Shown here piece by piece: positions 8,900-18,341 of a stretch of DNA of 56,308 nt. Source of the DNA: an uncultured bacterium (GTDB lineage: Bacteria > Bacillota > Clostridia > Lachnospirales > Lachnospiraceae); NCBI GenBank assembly GCA_947647735.1, contig CANSLJ010000027.1:1-56308 (forward strand), given 5' to 3'. Each line of letters starts with the position of its first letter. Positions within the stretch are counted from its first letter, which is position 1. The translations under genes and the position numbers were made by a program. The notes under the pieces were generated by a model. That model was not told where the DNA came from and did not search any database. It saw only the letters and a list, made by a program, of their open reading frames with translations.

Positions 8900-9678
8900 T
8901 GTATCAGTCCCCCAAACAGATAGATACTAAGAACCACCCCCAAGACGATTGCCACAGTTTCCATGAGTACCTTTAAAATTTCCAGAATGCCGTTCATCTC
9001 ATTGCCGCACAGAAGGTTCCTCACTGCGTTCACGAGCGGAATACCGGGAATCATCATCATACTGCTGGTGATAATAATACTAAAATACTGCTCTCCGATT
9101 CCGAAACGAACCAGCAGCAGGCCAAGCGTGCCGGAAACCCACATACACAATGTATTTACGACAATATGGTTCAGATTCCTGCCCGACAGCCAGCGAATCA
9201 GCCAGAACAGGACAAACGTGATACAGTCTGCCGCGAGCACATCCCTCACCGTGCCGCCAAAGATAACACACAGACTGGTCATGGCAATCAGATATCCAAG
9301 AATTACTTTTGGCACGGAATATTCTTCTGTCTGCTGTGTCTCGTCAAACAGGCTTATGAGAGATGAAGGCACCGGCTTCTCAGAACATACAGTCCTTGAC
9401 AGCCGGTTTAACTGATTTAACCTCTCTAAGTGGATGCTGGCTGGCTGCACCGCAATGTGGCGAGAGCCGTAAATACCATCCGCGGATCTGGCGCTGACCA
9501 TAATGGTACTGCTCAAAGAGTAGATACTGATGGATTCCAGGTGATAGCTGAGACAGATGCGCATCATCGTATCGTTCACTCGCTCCAGATTCGCGCCTGC
9601 ACCCAGCATTTTATTTCCAAGATTTACAACAAAGTCAAGCACATACTCCACATCATTCATGCCGCTTCTCATCTCCAT
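8893..9678 (-). CDS. threonine/serine exporter family, large subunit (ThrE-like)
   Basis: A 261-residue protein with the ThrE family's conserved soluble N-terminus (LGNKMLGAGANLERVNDTM, about residues 20-40) and then about five membrane segments, including the MMIPGIPLVNAVRNLL motif near residue 205. The start may be 9678 or the in-frame ATG at 9660; the latter overlaps the stop of the upstream GH43 gene. It is translationally linked both to that glycosidase and to the small subunit downstream. The presence of an amino-acid-type exporter at the end of a glycosidase operon is unusual. Confidence 0.8.
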   Translation of the reverse strand: MEMRSGMNDVEYVLDFVVNLGNKMLGAGANLERVNDTMMRICLSYHLESISIYSLSSTIMVSARSADGIYGSRHIAVQPASIHLERLNQLNRLSRTVCSEKPVPSSLISLFDETQQTEEYSVPKVILGYLIAMTSLCVIFGGTVRDVLAADCITFVLFWLIRWLSGRNLNHIVVNTLCMWVSGTLGLLLVRFGIGEQYFSIIITSSMMMIPGIPLVNAVRNLLCGNEMNGILEILKVLMETVAIVLGVVLSIYLFGGLIQW

Positions 9679-10552
9679 TTGTCACAATCACCTTCCCGTC
9701 TATTATCTTCAGCGTGCAAAAAACCGGGCGCTCCTGATACTTATCATTTGGATAGTGCAGCACATACTTCATCGTCCCATCTGGCGCATAAAACATCATG
9801 CCATGTCCGCCGTTTTCAGGAAATACTGGTTCTTCCAGATGTTTCCATATCCCTGTTATCTCTCCGGAATCAGATACGGCTGTTCCCACGGCGTAACCAC
9901 GTGTACTCCAGCTCGACCACAGTATATACAGCCGTCTGTCCTTTCCGCGAAATACACAGGGACCATCTGTAAAATACACATTTCCTTTCATTCCAAACTC
10001 CGCCTCAGCAAACGGCACTGGTCTGGCCCATGGTGCAGATACTGCTGAAAATAATACAAACGGCTGTCCGACAGACTGTTTCATATCCTCTGTAAGCTCT
10101 ATCGCACACATATCTCCGTCCGGCGTATCTTCAAAGGAATGCGAAAAAATGAGATATTTTCTGTTGTCCTGAAAATATAAAGTCCCGTCAATACTCGTCC
10201 AGTCAGGCGGGGTTAACTCCTCGCTGTACAGTTCAAATGGTCCCTCCGGTCTGTCGGACTTTAAGATATAAATTCCTTTCTTCACGGTCTCGCTTCCAAA
10301 AGTTGTGACTAGATAATAAAAGCCTTCATATTCATAACATTCCGGCGCCCAATAAAACCGGTCCGCAAAAAAGCCTTCCGGTCTGTGAAAAATCTCAAAC
10401 GGTCCATCCCATGATTCAAAATCTTCACTGATATAGCAGTCAAAACCATCTGCCACTCCCCAGCAGGTCGCACTTCTTGTCCCATAGAGATAATATTTCC
10501 CTTTGGTGTACAAAATATATGGATCTCTGATATTGATTTCTGCTACTTTCAT
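9653..10552 (-). CDS. GH43-type glycosidase (five-bladed beta-propeller)
   Basis: About 299 residues, cytoplasmic (no signal peptide). Repeated blade motifs are visible: IRDPYILYTKGKYYLYGTRS with a candidate catalytic Asp, FYWAPECYEYEGFYYLV, WTSIDGTLYFQDNRKYLIFS and TDGPCVFRGKDRRLYILWSS. GH43 and related propeller enzymes remove alpha-L-arabinofuranosyl or beta-D-xylosyl groups; which one cannot be decided. AGGAGGG precedes the ATG at 10552, so an in-frame upstream ATG at 10606 is rejected. It follows the DUF4038 gene and overlaps thrE. A strong hairpin lies just 5' of its ribosome site. Confidence 0.8.
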   Translation of the reverse strand: MKVAEINIRDPYILYTKGKYYLYGTRSATCWGVADGFDCYISEDFESWDGPFEIFHRPEGFFADRFYWAPECYEYEGFYYLVTTFGSETVKKGIYILKSDRPEGPFELYSEELTPPDWTSIDGTLYFQDNRKYLIFSHSFEDTPDGDMCAIELTEDMKQSVGQPFVLFSAVSAPWARPVPFAEAEFGMKGNVYFTDGPCVFRGKDRRLYILWSSWSTRGYAVGTAVSDSGEITGIWKHLEEPVFPENGGHGMMFYAPDGTMKYVLHYPNDKYQERPVFCTLKIIDGKVIVTNGDEKRHE

Positions 10553-10568
10553 AGTCCCTCCTAATTGA

Positions 10569-10606
10569 ATGTGGGACAGACAACCGCAATTGTCCCCGTC
10601 CCACAA
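10569..10606. other. intercistronic hairpin next to the GH43 ribosome site
   Basis: TGTGGGAC plus GACAA on one side pairs with TTGTC and GTCCCACA on the other with one or two mismatches, about 14 pairs around a small loop. It lies between the stop of the DUF4038 gene and the AGGAGGG of the GH43 gene, only about 7 bases from the latter. There is no T-tract, so it is not a standard terminator; an mRNA-stability or translation-tuning role is plausible. Confidence 0.5.
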
Positions 10607-10614
10607 TTCTTAAA

Positions 10615-12078
10615 TCACCATTCAAATACTTTCTTTATCTCCTGAGCCTCCTCCTGCTGTGGACAGAATTTCACTTTGACAGGAATCCCAGTCTGTTCTG
10701 TCATGATGAGCAGTACCCAATCTTTCTCCTCGCCTGCCGACGGCGCCGAAACAGTAAAATCTGCACCCGCAAGGGCAATTGACTCAGGCTGGTCTGTAGT
10801 TGTCTGTTCATCCTTGTAAAATTTTCCATCCCTTGGATTATACCACCATAGAAAAACTTCCGGCGCATCCCAGAAGGCGTCCAGTTTAAGCGTTGCCGTC
10901 CCTCCGCTTGGAAAGTACACGCAGAGCGTTTTCCGATCGGGACTAGCGCACGCCTGAATATGCAGATCCATTTTATCCTTTGGCATCTCCGGGCAGATTT
11001 CCCAGACAGGCTGATAGGTCATGATCTGCAGATCATCTAACAGCGCCCGTATATACCGGATCTGTTCAGCCCCCTCATAATGCAGGGCCTCATACCATGT
11101 ACAGGGATTAAAATCACTGCGCTCCTTCTCCGAGATACTGCACCACACACATCCATGCCCATAGGTGTGGCCAAAAGCGCCTGAAAACAATGCCCAATAA
11201 GCGCGCTTCCGCACCATCCATGCGCCATGAAAAGGCGTATTCTCATCTAAGGGCCACATTGTCGGCATCAGTTCGTATGCTGGTTCCCCATCCCACACAG
11301 GCATTGTGCGTGCTCTGCGGTACTCTTTTTCAACTAGCTCATAATTTTTTGGCGTTGCCCCATGACCAGACTGGAGCATGATATAGTGAATCCACGCCTC
11401 GTCGTCCGTCCAGTATGACATGGTAGAGCATTCGCCTGTCTCCGCTTCATGGCATGCATGGTAAGTGATCGGCAGTTCATTCCATGCCGGGTCTTTCTGG
11501 TCATATTTCAGGTCTTTATCCAACACGCCTTTTGCCAGTCCCTCTGCCATCCGCCGCCAGACATTTTTATAGTCCACGCCCAGGTGAATCGGCTGCCGGT
11601 CTCCGCCCAGACACCAGAGAATGTTATTCCTGTCTTTGTAGCGGTGTCCAATCCACTGTCCATAACGATATACATTTTCTTCGGTCACAGTCTTATCAAA
11701 TGTCTGTCCCATCCAGTTACAGCCCACGACCAGCTGTCCCCACACAGGCAGAAGCAGCACATAAAATCCATACGCTTGTGCCCGGTCAAGAATCCAGTCC
11801 AGATATTCAAAATATTTCTCATTCGGGGTATTCAGGTTGTTATTGAGCAAAGCTTTCTCCCCGGCAGGATTTCGCATCTCCACATCCTGCTCCGGATCCA
11901 GCGCCACGATCTGCAGCACAGTAAATCCCTGATCTTTCCTTGTTTTCATATAATATTCCACATCATCCCATTTGATGCGCTGCGGCATTGTCCACACCGT
12001 ATCTGCCAGCCATGTGAACGGCGTGTTGTCCGCATGGACAAAGTAACGGTTATTTTCCGAGATTTTCAGTTTTTCCAT
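10615..12078 (-). CDS. DUF4038/GH140-like protein, putative apiosidase
   Basis: A 487-residue protein with no signal peptide, opening MEKLKISENNRYFVHADNTPFTWLADTVW, the characteristic start of the DUF4038 (apiosidase-like, GH140) TIM barrel. Barrel segments follow (TVLQIVALDPEQD; YGFYVLLLPVWGQLV; RNNILWCLGGDRQ; MPVWDGEPAYE). The Asp in CLGGD and Glu in WDGEPAYE are the obvious catalytic candidates. The C-terminal hundred residues fit the beta-sandwich (collagen-binding-like) domain that often follows DUF4038. The characterised GH140 enzyme acts on apiose in rhamnogalacturonan-II, and a probable apiose pathway lies 34 kb away. Start 12078 follows AAAGGAAT; an in-frame ATG at 12138 is rejected. 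It sits between GH78 and GH43. Confidence 0.7.
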   Translation of the reverse strand: MEKLKISENNRYFVHADNTPFTWLADTVWTMPQRIKWDDVEYYMKTRKDQGFTVLQIVALDPEQDVEMRNPAGEKALLNNNLNTPNEKYFEYLDWILDRAQAYGFYVLLLPVWGQLVVGCNWMGQTFDKTVTEENVYRYGQWIGHRYKDRNNILWCLGGDRQPIHLGVDYKNVWRRMAEGLAKGVLDKDLKYDQKDPAWNELPITYHACHEAETGECSTMSYWTDDEAWIHYIMLQSGHGATPKNYELVEKEYRRARTMPVWDGEPAYELMPTMWPLDENTPFHGAWMVRKRAYWALFSGAFGHTYGHGCVWCSISEKERSDFNPCTWYEALHYEGAEQIRYIRALLDDLQIMTYQPVWEICPEMPKDKMDLHIQACASPDRKTLCVYFPSGGTATLKLDAFWDAPEVFLWWYNPRDGKFYKDEQTTTDQPESIALAGADFTVSAPSAGEEKDWVLLIMTEQTGIPVKVKFCPQQEEAQEIKKVFEW

Positions 12079-12156
12079 ATGATTCCTTTCCCCTTTCCAC
12101 AAAAGAGCCTTTGCTGTAAACGCAAATTGCTGTAACAATGAAAAGCGCTTCCCACA

Positions 12157-14892
12157 CTAACAATTTTTCAGATGTGTGTCAAATGCTTCTATCTGCTCGG
12201 GCGTCAGATTTACGAACGGCGTATCGTTGAGCATGAGCACTGTCATGTCGCGCATTCCGACCGGTACTGCCTTCCATTCCGGAATGAATTTTTCCACCAC
12301 AGCCATCGCAGTTTCGCTTTCCAGCAATTCACTAAACGGCGATTTGGATGAATAGATTTTTATAATCGGCACTTCCGGCATATATGTATATTCATAGGTT
12401 CCTGCAGACACCTCAATCGGCTCTTTTGCAGTATTGGGCAGAACAATCTTTGCCGACGCGCCAAACGGCACTGTCACCTTCAGCTGAAATTCCCCGCTCT
12501 TTTCCACATTCCAGCAAATCTCATAAATACCTGCAACGGACTGATATTTCATGGAACAAGACGTAATCCGATAATCCGGCTGCGGCGCAATCGTCACATG
12601 CGTGAATCCAGGATGCGCTTCCTCGATATGCAGGCCTGCCATATTCCGGTACATCCACTCCACAACGCTCCCATAAGAATAATGGTTCAGAGAATTCATC
12701 TCAGTACCGCTGATCCTGCCATCGGGCAGAATCGAATTCCAACGTTCCCAGATGGTGGTCGCCCCCATATTGACCGCGTACAGCCAGCTAGGGCAATCTT
12801 CATTTAAAAGCAGCTTATAGGCCAGCTCGTTATTACCATAATCGGACAATACTTTGTTCAGCAAATAGGTTCCTACAAATCCTGTCTTCAGATACCCTTT
12901 GTTGACTTTCAGTTTTTCTTTCAGAAAATCAGCAATCCGTTCTTTGCTCCCTTCCGGGGCAAAATCCATGTACAGCGCGACTGCATAGGCTGTCTGTGTC
13001 GTCAGTGCAAGACGGCCGTTTGCGGTAAAATACTCTGCCTGCAGCGAAGCCTTGATCTCATCCGCCAGTGTCCTGTAAGAAGCTGCATCTTCCTCTCTGC
13101 CCAGAAGCTTCGCCGCTTTCGCCACAATATCCGCAGAGTGATAATAATATGCCGTGGCGATATATCCGTCCTCGGTTGCGCCCTTAAAGCCGTCATCTCC
13201 CTCGCCGTCCAGCGCCAGCCAGTCGCCAAAATGAAATCCTACATCCCAGCGGCGCCTTCCTCCTGTGGCTTCATCAATTCCTTTGATATAATCCACCCAC
13301 TGCCGCATACTCTCAAACTGTTCCTTTAAGATGCTGATATCCCCATAATATAAATACAAATTCCATGGAATGATTGCCGCTGCGTCACCCCACACGGAAC
13401 AGGTCGGACCATTCTCATGAAAAGCCGGTATGACCGAGGTCACATGTCCGTATTCTTTCTGCGTCTCATATAGATCATGGCTGAACTTTCGAAGGAAGTT
13501 GTAGCTGTCCATATTGAAGCATGCCGTGCCTGAGAATACCTGTGTGTCCGCGGTCCATCCCATGCGCTCGTCCCGCTGCGGACAGTCCGTTGGAATGTCC
13601 ACATAATTGCACTTCTGTCCCCACAGTGCATTCTGAATCAGCTGGTTTACCTTGTCATTGTTTGTGGTGATCCATCCAGTCTGTTCCAGGTCGCTGTAGA
13701 GCACGCAGCCGGTAAACTGCTCTGTGCTGATTTCCTTTGTAAAACCTTCCACCTTGACATAGCGGAATCCATAATATGTAAAATGCGGCTGTACATCCTT
13801 TGCAATTCCGTCTGAAATGTATGTAAATTCTGCCTTGGCTGTCCGCAGGTTATCCCGGTAAAAATTGCCGTCCTGCAGTACCTCGCCAAACTGCATATGA
13901 ATCCTGACACCCTTTGGCTCATCAACAGAAAACCGCAAAAATCCCGCCATATTCTGTCCCATGTCAATCACGGTTTCCCCAGCCGGCGTATGGATAATGC
14001 CGATTGGTCTGATCTCCTCCTTGACAATGACCGGCTGTCCGTATCTGGCCGTCAGGCGCTGTGTAGGACCATCTAAAATCTCGGCATCATATAATTCAGG
14101 AGCGTCGGATGTCGGAACAAACGTTTCTCCATCATAAATGTTACTAAATATTACATCTCCTGCTTTGACCTTCCAGGATTCATTGGAGAGAATCTTATCC
14201 TCTCCTCCCTGCGCATCCTGCATCACCAGCTCCAAAATCATCTTGTGCTGATCGCCATAGTTATTGACAGCATGATCCAGACCAAATCTCCCCTTATACC
14301 ATCCGTCTGCCAGAAATACTTCCAGCTTATGCTGTCCGTTCTTAATCTGTACTTCATAAGTCTGATACTGAATCCAACGGTTGTAATCGGTACACCCCGG
14401 CGTCAGATATTCATTCCCAACCCGCTCACCATCCAGGTATAACTCATACAACCCCAGTCCCGTGACATAGATACGGCTCCTTTTATATGTCTTGTCCGTT
14501 GTAAATTCTTTTATTAGTACTGGGTTTGTATCCTTTAGTTTGTTGCAGCCAATCCACTTGCCCTCCCAGGGTTCTTCCATCCTAGCAGTCTCAAACCATG
14601 CTGTATCGCTGACGGCGTGATCTCCGTTCTCTCCCCACACCTCTGCCTGCCAGTAATATCTGGTGCGCGGCTTCAATTCCAGCGCCAGATCTGTACCAAT
14701 CATTGCAAGCCCAGATGATTTCCCGGTATCATATACTACATCCTCAAATTCCGTATCCAAAGCCACACGGATGCGGATGGCTTCGGCAGTTTTTGCCCTG
14801 GTATCTTCCACGCGGAAGGATACCCTTGGCGACTTAATCTCATATCCCAATGGATTTGTCAGATGGTTTGTCTGCATCCCTGTAATTTTCAT
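12157..14892 (-). CDS. alpha-L-rhamnosidase, GH78
   Basis: A 911-residue, leaderless GH78 enzyme with the full domain order: N-terminal beta-sandwich domains (about 1-340, including GLGLYELYLDGERVG), the (alpha/alpha)6 catalytic barrel and a C-terminal beta-sandwich. Catalytic signatures are canonical: DCPQRDERMGW near residue 440 (general acid Glu) and GATTIWERW near 714 (general base Glu). It hydrolyses terminal alpha-L-rhamnose from glycosides, giving free rhamnose for RhaA. The last 70 residues form an extra helical appendix (SPFSELLES... LTPEQIEAFDTHL). It lies 32 bases after glgA and 78 before the DUF4038 gene. Confidence 0.92.
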   Translation of the reverse strand: MKITGMQTNHLTNPLGYEIKSPRVSFRVEDTRAKTAEAIRIRVALDTEFEDVVYDTGKSSGLAMIGTDLALELKPRTRYYWQAEVWGENGDHAVSDTAWFETARMEEPWEGKWIGCNKLKDTNPVLIKEFTTDKTYKRSRIYVTGLGLYELYLDGERVGNEYLTPGCTDYNRWIQYQTYEVQIKNGQHKLEVFLADGWYKGRFGLDHAVNNYGDQHKMILELVMQDAQGGEDKILSNESWKVKAGDVIFSNIYDGETFVPTSDAPELYDAEILDGPTQRLTARYGQPVIVKEEIRPIGIIHTPAGETVIDMGQNMAGFLRFSVDEPKGVRIHMQFGEVLQDGNFYRDNLRTAKAEFTYISDGIAKDVQPHFTYYGFRYVKVEGFTKEISTEQFTGCVLYSDLEQTGWITTNNDKVNQLIQNALWGQKCNYVDIPTDCPQRDERMGWTADTQVFSGTACFNMDSYNFLRKFSHDLYETQKEYGHVTSVIPAFHENGPTCSVWGDAAAIIPWNLYLYYGDISILKEQFESMRQWVDYIKGIDEATGGRRRWDVGFHFGDWLALDGEGDDGFKGATEDGYIATAYYYHSADIVAKAAKLLGREEDAASYRTLADEIKASLQAEYFTANGRLALTTQTAYAVALYMDFAPEGSKERIADFLKEKLKVNKGYLKTGFVGTYLLNKVLSDYGNNELAYKLLLNEDCPSWLYAVNMGATTIWERWNSILPDGRISGTEMNSLNHYSYGSVVEWMYRNMAGLHIEEAHPGFTHVTIAPQPDYRITSCSMKYQSVAGIYEICWNVEKSGEFQLKVTVPFGASAKIVLPNTAKEPIEVSAGTYEYTYMPEVPIIKIYSSKSPFSELLESETAMAVVEKFIPEWKAVPVGMRDMTVLMLNDTPFVNLTPEQIEAFDTHLKNC

Positions 14893-14924
14893 CCGTTATT
14901 TCCCCCTTTTACCGCCAATTTCAA

Positions 14925-16568
14925 TCAAGTTAAATCCAAATACAAATTTTTATATTGTTTTGCAGAATTATCCCAGGACAAGTTTTTATCCATATCTCTT
15001 TGAACCATTTCATCCCAGCACCAGCGGCTTAGGAAATACAAGCTTTTCGCTCGGTTAATGGCATCCAGTAACAGACCAGACTCATAACGGTCAAACGTAA
15101 AACCATTTCCCGTATTTGTATACATATTATACGGTTCAACAGTATCTTTTAATCCGCCAGTCTCACGGACAATCGGTATTGTGCCATAATGCATGGCAAT
15201 CAGCTGTGTCAATCCACAAGGTTCAAAACGGGAAGGTACCAGCAGGGCGTCCGCCCCTGCATAGATTTTGTGGGCTCTTGTTTCATCATACATGATATTG
15301 GAACATACACTTCCTTTATAAGTATTTTCATAATACCGAAATGAATCTTCGTATTTACGATCCCCGGAACCAAGTACTACAACCTGTGTATGTTCATCCA
15401 TGATCTGCGTCATGATAGAATTGACCAGATCCAGTCCTTTCTGATCTGTCAGGCGGGAAATCAGTCCGATCACAAATTTGTGTTCATCCTGGTCCAGTCC
15501 CAACTCTTTCTGCAAATTACGTTTGTTTTCCTTTTTCTTATCCAGTACATTGGTGGTATCGTAGTTTGCATACAATCTGTCATCCGTAATTGAATTCCAG
15601 ATGTCATAGTCAATACCATTTACGATACCTCGCAGTTTACCGGAATGATATCTCAAATGGGCGTCCAGCGTTTCACCATAGTATTCGCTCTGGATCTCCC
15701 CCGCATAGGTATTGCTGACCGTTGTGATGATATTGGAGTATGTCAGTCCCCCTTTTAGCATATTAGCATCTTCATATCCCACTTTTAATGCATCTTTGTT
15801 AAATACATAATCCGGCAGTCCTGACCAGTACCGGATTGTAGGAATATTATAAATGCCCTGAAACCGCAGATTATGTATCGTCAGAATCGTTTTTGCGCAA
15901 GCAAGTCTGGTATCTTCAAACTTTGTTCTCAAATATACAGGCACCAGAGCCGCCTGCCAGTCATGACAATGAATGATATCAGGGATCCAGTCCATATAGT
16001 TCAATGCAGCCAGCGCTGCTTTCGCGAAGTAACAGTATTTGGGAATATCATCGACAAGATTTGTATATGGATTTCCATTTGAAAAAAAATCTTCATTATC
16101 AATGAAATCATATACAACGCCCTCCCAGACATATTCCATGATTCCCACATAGAACGATCTGCCGTCATCACATAAATCCATCTGAAAAGAACCTTTGTAT
16201 ACCATTTTCTCCCGGTATTTCTTTGGAATGCATTTATAATATGGGAGAATTACTTTGATGTCGCAATTCTGTTTTATTAATGCTTTGGGAAGGGCGTACA
16301 TAACATCTCCCAAACCGCCGGTTTTTACAAAGGGATAACATTCTGATCCAATAAATGCGACACTTCTTCTGGGTGTCGTGAATACTTCTGTCTGTGATTC
16401 TTCTGCATCAACTTTTTTATGATTCTCTGTCTTAGCATTTTGTATTTTTTTTTCTTCTAAGGAATGAACCTCAGGTTCTACCTGAACTGATTCTGAGGAT
16501 ACCGTTTCCCTTTTTTGGGTTTTAACCGGTTTATTCCTCTTTGTACTCGAAATGTTCTTTTTTGTCAT
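14925..16568 (-). CDS. glgA: glycogen synthase (GT5)
   Basis: A 547-residue ADP-glucose-type glycogen synthase. The GT5 core starts at about residue 66 (RRSVAFIGSECYPFVKTGGLGDV, with the KTGGL substrate loop near 80). It ends with PSRFEPCGLTQLIAMHYGTIPIV, containing the E-x7-E-like nucleotide-sugar motif. The first 65 residues are a Lys/Glu/Thr-rich, probably disordered extension absent from typical GlgA. It extends alpha-1,4-glucan from ADP-glucose in the cytoplasm. No glgB, glgC or glgP is nearby, and its position between a glycosyltransferase and a rhamnosidase is odd. Cotranscription with the glycosidase genes is possible given the 32-base gap. GGAGG precedes the ATG. Confidence 0.92.
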   Translation of the reverse strand: MTKKNISSTKRNKPVKTQKRETVSSESVQVEPEVHSLEEKKIQNAKTENHKKVDAEESQTEVFTTPRRSVAFIGSECYPFVKTGGLGDVMYALPKALIKQNCDIKVILPYYKCIPKKYREKMVYKGSFQMDLCDDGRSFYVGIMEYVWEGVVYDFIDNEDFFSNGNPYTNLVDDIPKYCYFAKAALAALNYMDWIPDIIHCHDWQAALVPVYLRTKFEDTRLACAKTILTIHNLRFQGIYNIPTIRYWSGLPDYVFNKDALKVGYEDANMLKGGLTYSNIITTVSNTYAGEIQSEYYGETLDAHLRYHSGKLRGIVNGIDYDIWNSITDDRLYANYDTTNVLDKKKENKRNLQKELGLDQDEHKFVIGLISRLTDQKGLDLVNSIMTQIMDEHTQVVVLGSGDRKYEDSFRYYENTYKGSVCSNIMYDETRAHKIYAGADALLVPSRFEPCGLTQLIAMHYGTIPIVRETGGLKDTVEPYNMYTNTGNGFTFDRYESGLLLDAINRAKSLYFLSRWCWDEMVQRDMDKNLSWDNSAKQYKNLYLDLT

Positions 16569-16686
16569 TCGACACCTCCAAAGTTTACTTTCACAAGGGG
16601 GATAAATGTACCCAGCACGAAATTAATCGCAAAGGATGGCACAATCCCCGTTAAAAAAGTCAACAGCACCTGGTCCTTGTCAAAAA

Positions 16687-17886
16687 TTATTTTTCCAAAA
16701 ACGAAATCAGTGCATTTACAGATGCCTTTGCACCGCCCAATGTTTTCATATCCGCGCTGAACTCATTGACCTTTTCCTTATAAGACGGATCGTTTAACAA
16801 AATCTGTATCTTTTCTTTGAGCATCTCACTGGTGATTGCCCCTTTATCCAGAAGCGCAAATCCAAGCCCGTTGCGCTCAATCTGTCTTGCGGTAATGGCC
16901 TGCTCATCCATCTGCGGAATCGCGATCATAGGCACCCCATAATAAATGGATTCTCCTGTGCCGCCCATACCTGCATGGGTGATAAAAACGGACGCCTGAG
17001 ACAGAATATCCAGCTGCGGAACCATTTTTCCAAGCTCCACATTTGCCGGTACGTCTGTCAACGAATCCGGGTCGATTGCTCCCAGAGCAGCAAATACATT
17101 AATATCAAGATCCCGGACTGCATCGAACAGAATCGGATAATACTCCGGCCAGTTATTAAATGCTGTTCCAAGTGAGGAATATAATAGAGGCTTCCCGTTA
17201 TCAGGCGCCTGCCATGTGCCGAATGTGCTTCGTTTGCCAATTTGCACCCCTGTAAACACAAAGCTGTCATCAAACGTTTCATAGTTGGGCACCAGACGCT
17301 TCTGCATCATTACAAGGTTCAGATCCCCCTGTCCATCAAAAATCTCTTTGACCGTCATCTTCCGGCATCCATATTTTTCAACATACCCATCCGCAATCTG
17401 GTCCGCCGCAATCCGAAGCGGGTGATCCGCGGGAATCCCTTCAAAGGACGCCGCCACGGAATAGCTTCCGTTGGAAGGATAGCTGGTGTACAGCATCACA
17501 TTAGGAATGCCTAGGATATCTGCTGCCATGGTACCGGCAATACCTGCAAAATCATGAAGAATTGCATCTGGACGGTCTTCTCGCAATACGCTTAAAACAT
17601 CTTCAATAAATGCGCCAGCCTCATTCAAAAACAGGAAAGGAACCACAGCCGCAACATTGTCCTCCTGTCCGTCATTTTTTTCTTCCTTGCTCTCATTATG
17701 TTTATCATTTTCTGCCATCCAGGACTTCATTGGCACAAATTTTGCACCGGTTGGCTCAATGACCTTCCTGAAATCCTCCGTTGTAAAGTAAGTCACGCGG
17801 TGCCCCGCATTTACTAGCTCTGTTGTGAGCGACAGTGTAGGATTGATGTGCCCGAAAGCACCGAGCGATACGATTGCTAAATGCAT
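16687..17886 (-). CDS. MGT-family glycosyltransferase (GT1)
   Basis: A 399-residue GT-B fold enzyme of the macrolide-glycosyltransferase type. The N-terminus, MHLAIVSLGAFGHINPTLSL, has the Gly-His acceptor-site base typical of GT1. The C-terminal donor motif reads THAGMGGTGESIYYGVPMIAIPQMDEQ (broken here only by description, about residues 310-335), matching the H-x-G-x-x-S/T-x-x-E and P-x-x-D-Q pattern. The family glycosylates small hydrophobic acceptors (macrolides, flavonoids, sterols) from UDP-sugars. Next to glycoside-hydrolysing genes it might re-glycosylate or detoxify released aglycones; that is inference. It is divergent from the AraC gene at 18342. Confidence 0.82.
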   Translation of the reverse strand: MHLAIVSLGAFGHINPTLSLTTELVNAGHRVTYFTTEDFRKVIEPTGAKFVPMKSWMAENDKHNESKEEKNDGQEDNVAAVVPFLFLNEAGAFIEDVLSVLREDRPDAILHDFAGIAGTMAADILGIPNVMLYTSYPSNGSYSVAASFEGIPADHPLRIAADQIADGYVEKYGCRKMTVKEIFDGQGDLNLVMMQKRLVPNYETFDDSFVFTGVQIGKRSTFGTWQAPDNGKPLLYSSLGTAFNNWPEYYPILFDAVRDLDINVFAALGAIDPDSLTDVPANVELGKMVPQLDILSQASVFITHAGMGGTGESIYYGVPMIAIPQMDEQAITARQIERNGLGFALLDKGAITSEMLKEKIQILLNDPSYKEKVNEFSADMKTLGGAKASVNALISFLEK

Positions 17887-18341
17887 AATTGATTCCTCCT
17901 AATTCTATTCTTTCTTAACAGTTCCCAAGACCATGCACAGGTTCTTGTGGCGAAATTACATGATGTCTTTTGTTGCATATTATTTTATAAAAATACGACC
18001 GAAACTACAATGTAGTTTTTTTTTGACGAGCCGACATATTTTTATGTCATTCTCTGAGATGATTGTTTTTCTGTCATATTTTCTTTGCCTGAGTCTGCTA
18101 TTGATTGATGCTTTATCGTTTTCTGTTTCTTTTCTGCATTCATAATTTTAGTTGTAACCAAAGATACTTTATGATACACTGATTATAAGTTTTCAGGTCT
18201 TTCGAGGGCACGCGTATTAGAACTGCAGAATAATTTGACAAAAAATTGACTGCTCTGTCAGACAAAATGTGAAGGAAAAACGCAAAGGACAGCGTTTTTC
18301 ATTTCTATTTGAGCCGCCAAAAGGCGGCATGAGGGATTTTT
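17887..18341. promoter_or_regulatory. 455-bp divergent regulatory region
   Basis: No gene is visible here. The region separates the glycosyltransferase (minus) from an AraC gene (plus). It contains a 17-bp perfect palindrome with a one-base centre (18002-18018), one copy of the CCGACATATTTT motif found upstream of other units (18031-18042) and, near the AraC gene, two hairpins. The first (arms 18276-18283 and 18292-18299) is AAAAACGC/GCGTTTTT with a T-run and resembles a leader terminator. The second is GCCGCC-AAAA-GGCGGC (18313-18328), directly before the GAGGG ribosome site. Confidence 0.5.

Noticed and set aside
9430-9972. Long plus-strand open frame across the thrE and GH43 genes
   Set aside because: It is antisense to two clear genes and has no domain or ribosome site.
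12137-12152. CcpA cre-like sequence GAAAAGCGCTTCC between GH78 and DUF4038 genes
   Set aside because: It matches the consensus only partly and lies inside an operon, not at a promoter.
18002-18018. Palindrome followed by nine Ts read as a terminator
   Set aside because: The palindrome has only one central base, so it cannot form a normal hairpin loop of full length; an operator is equally likely.
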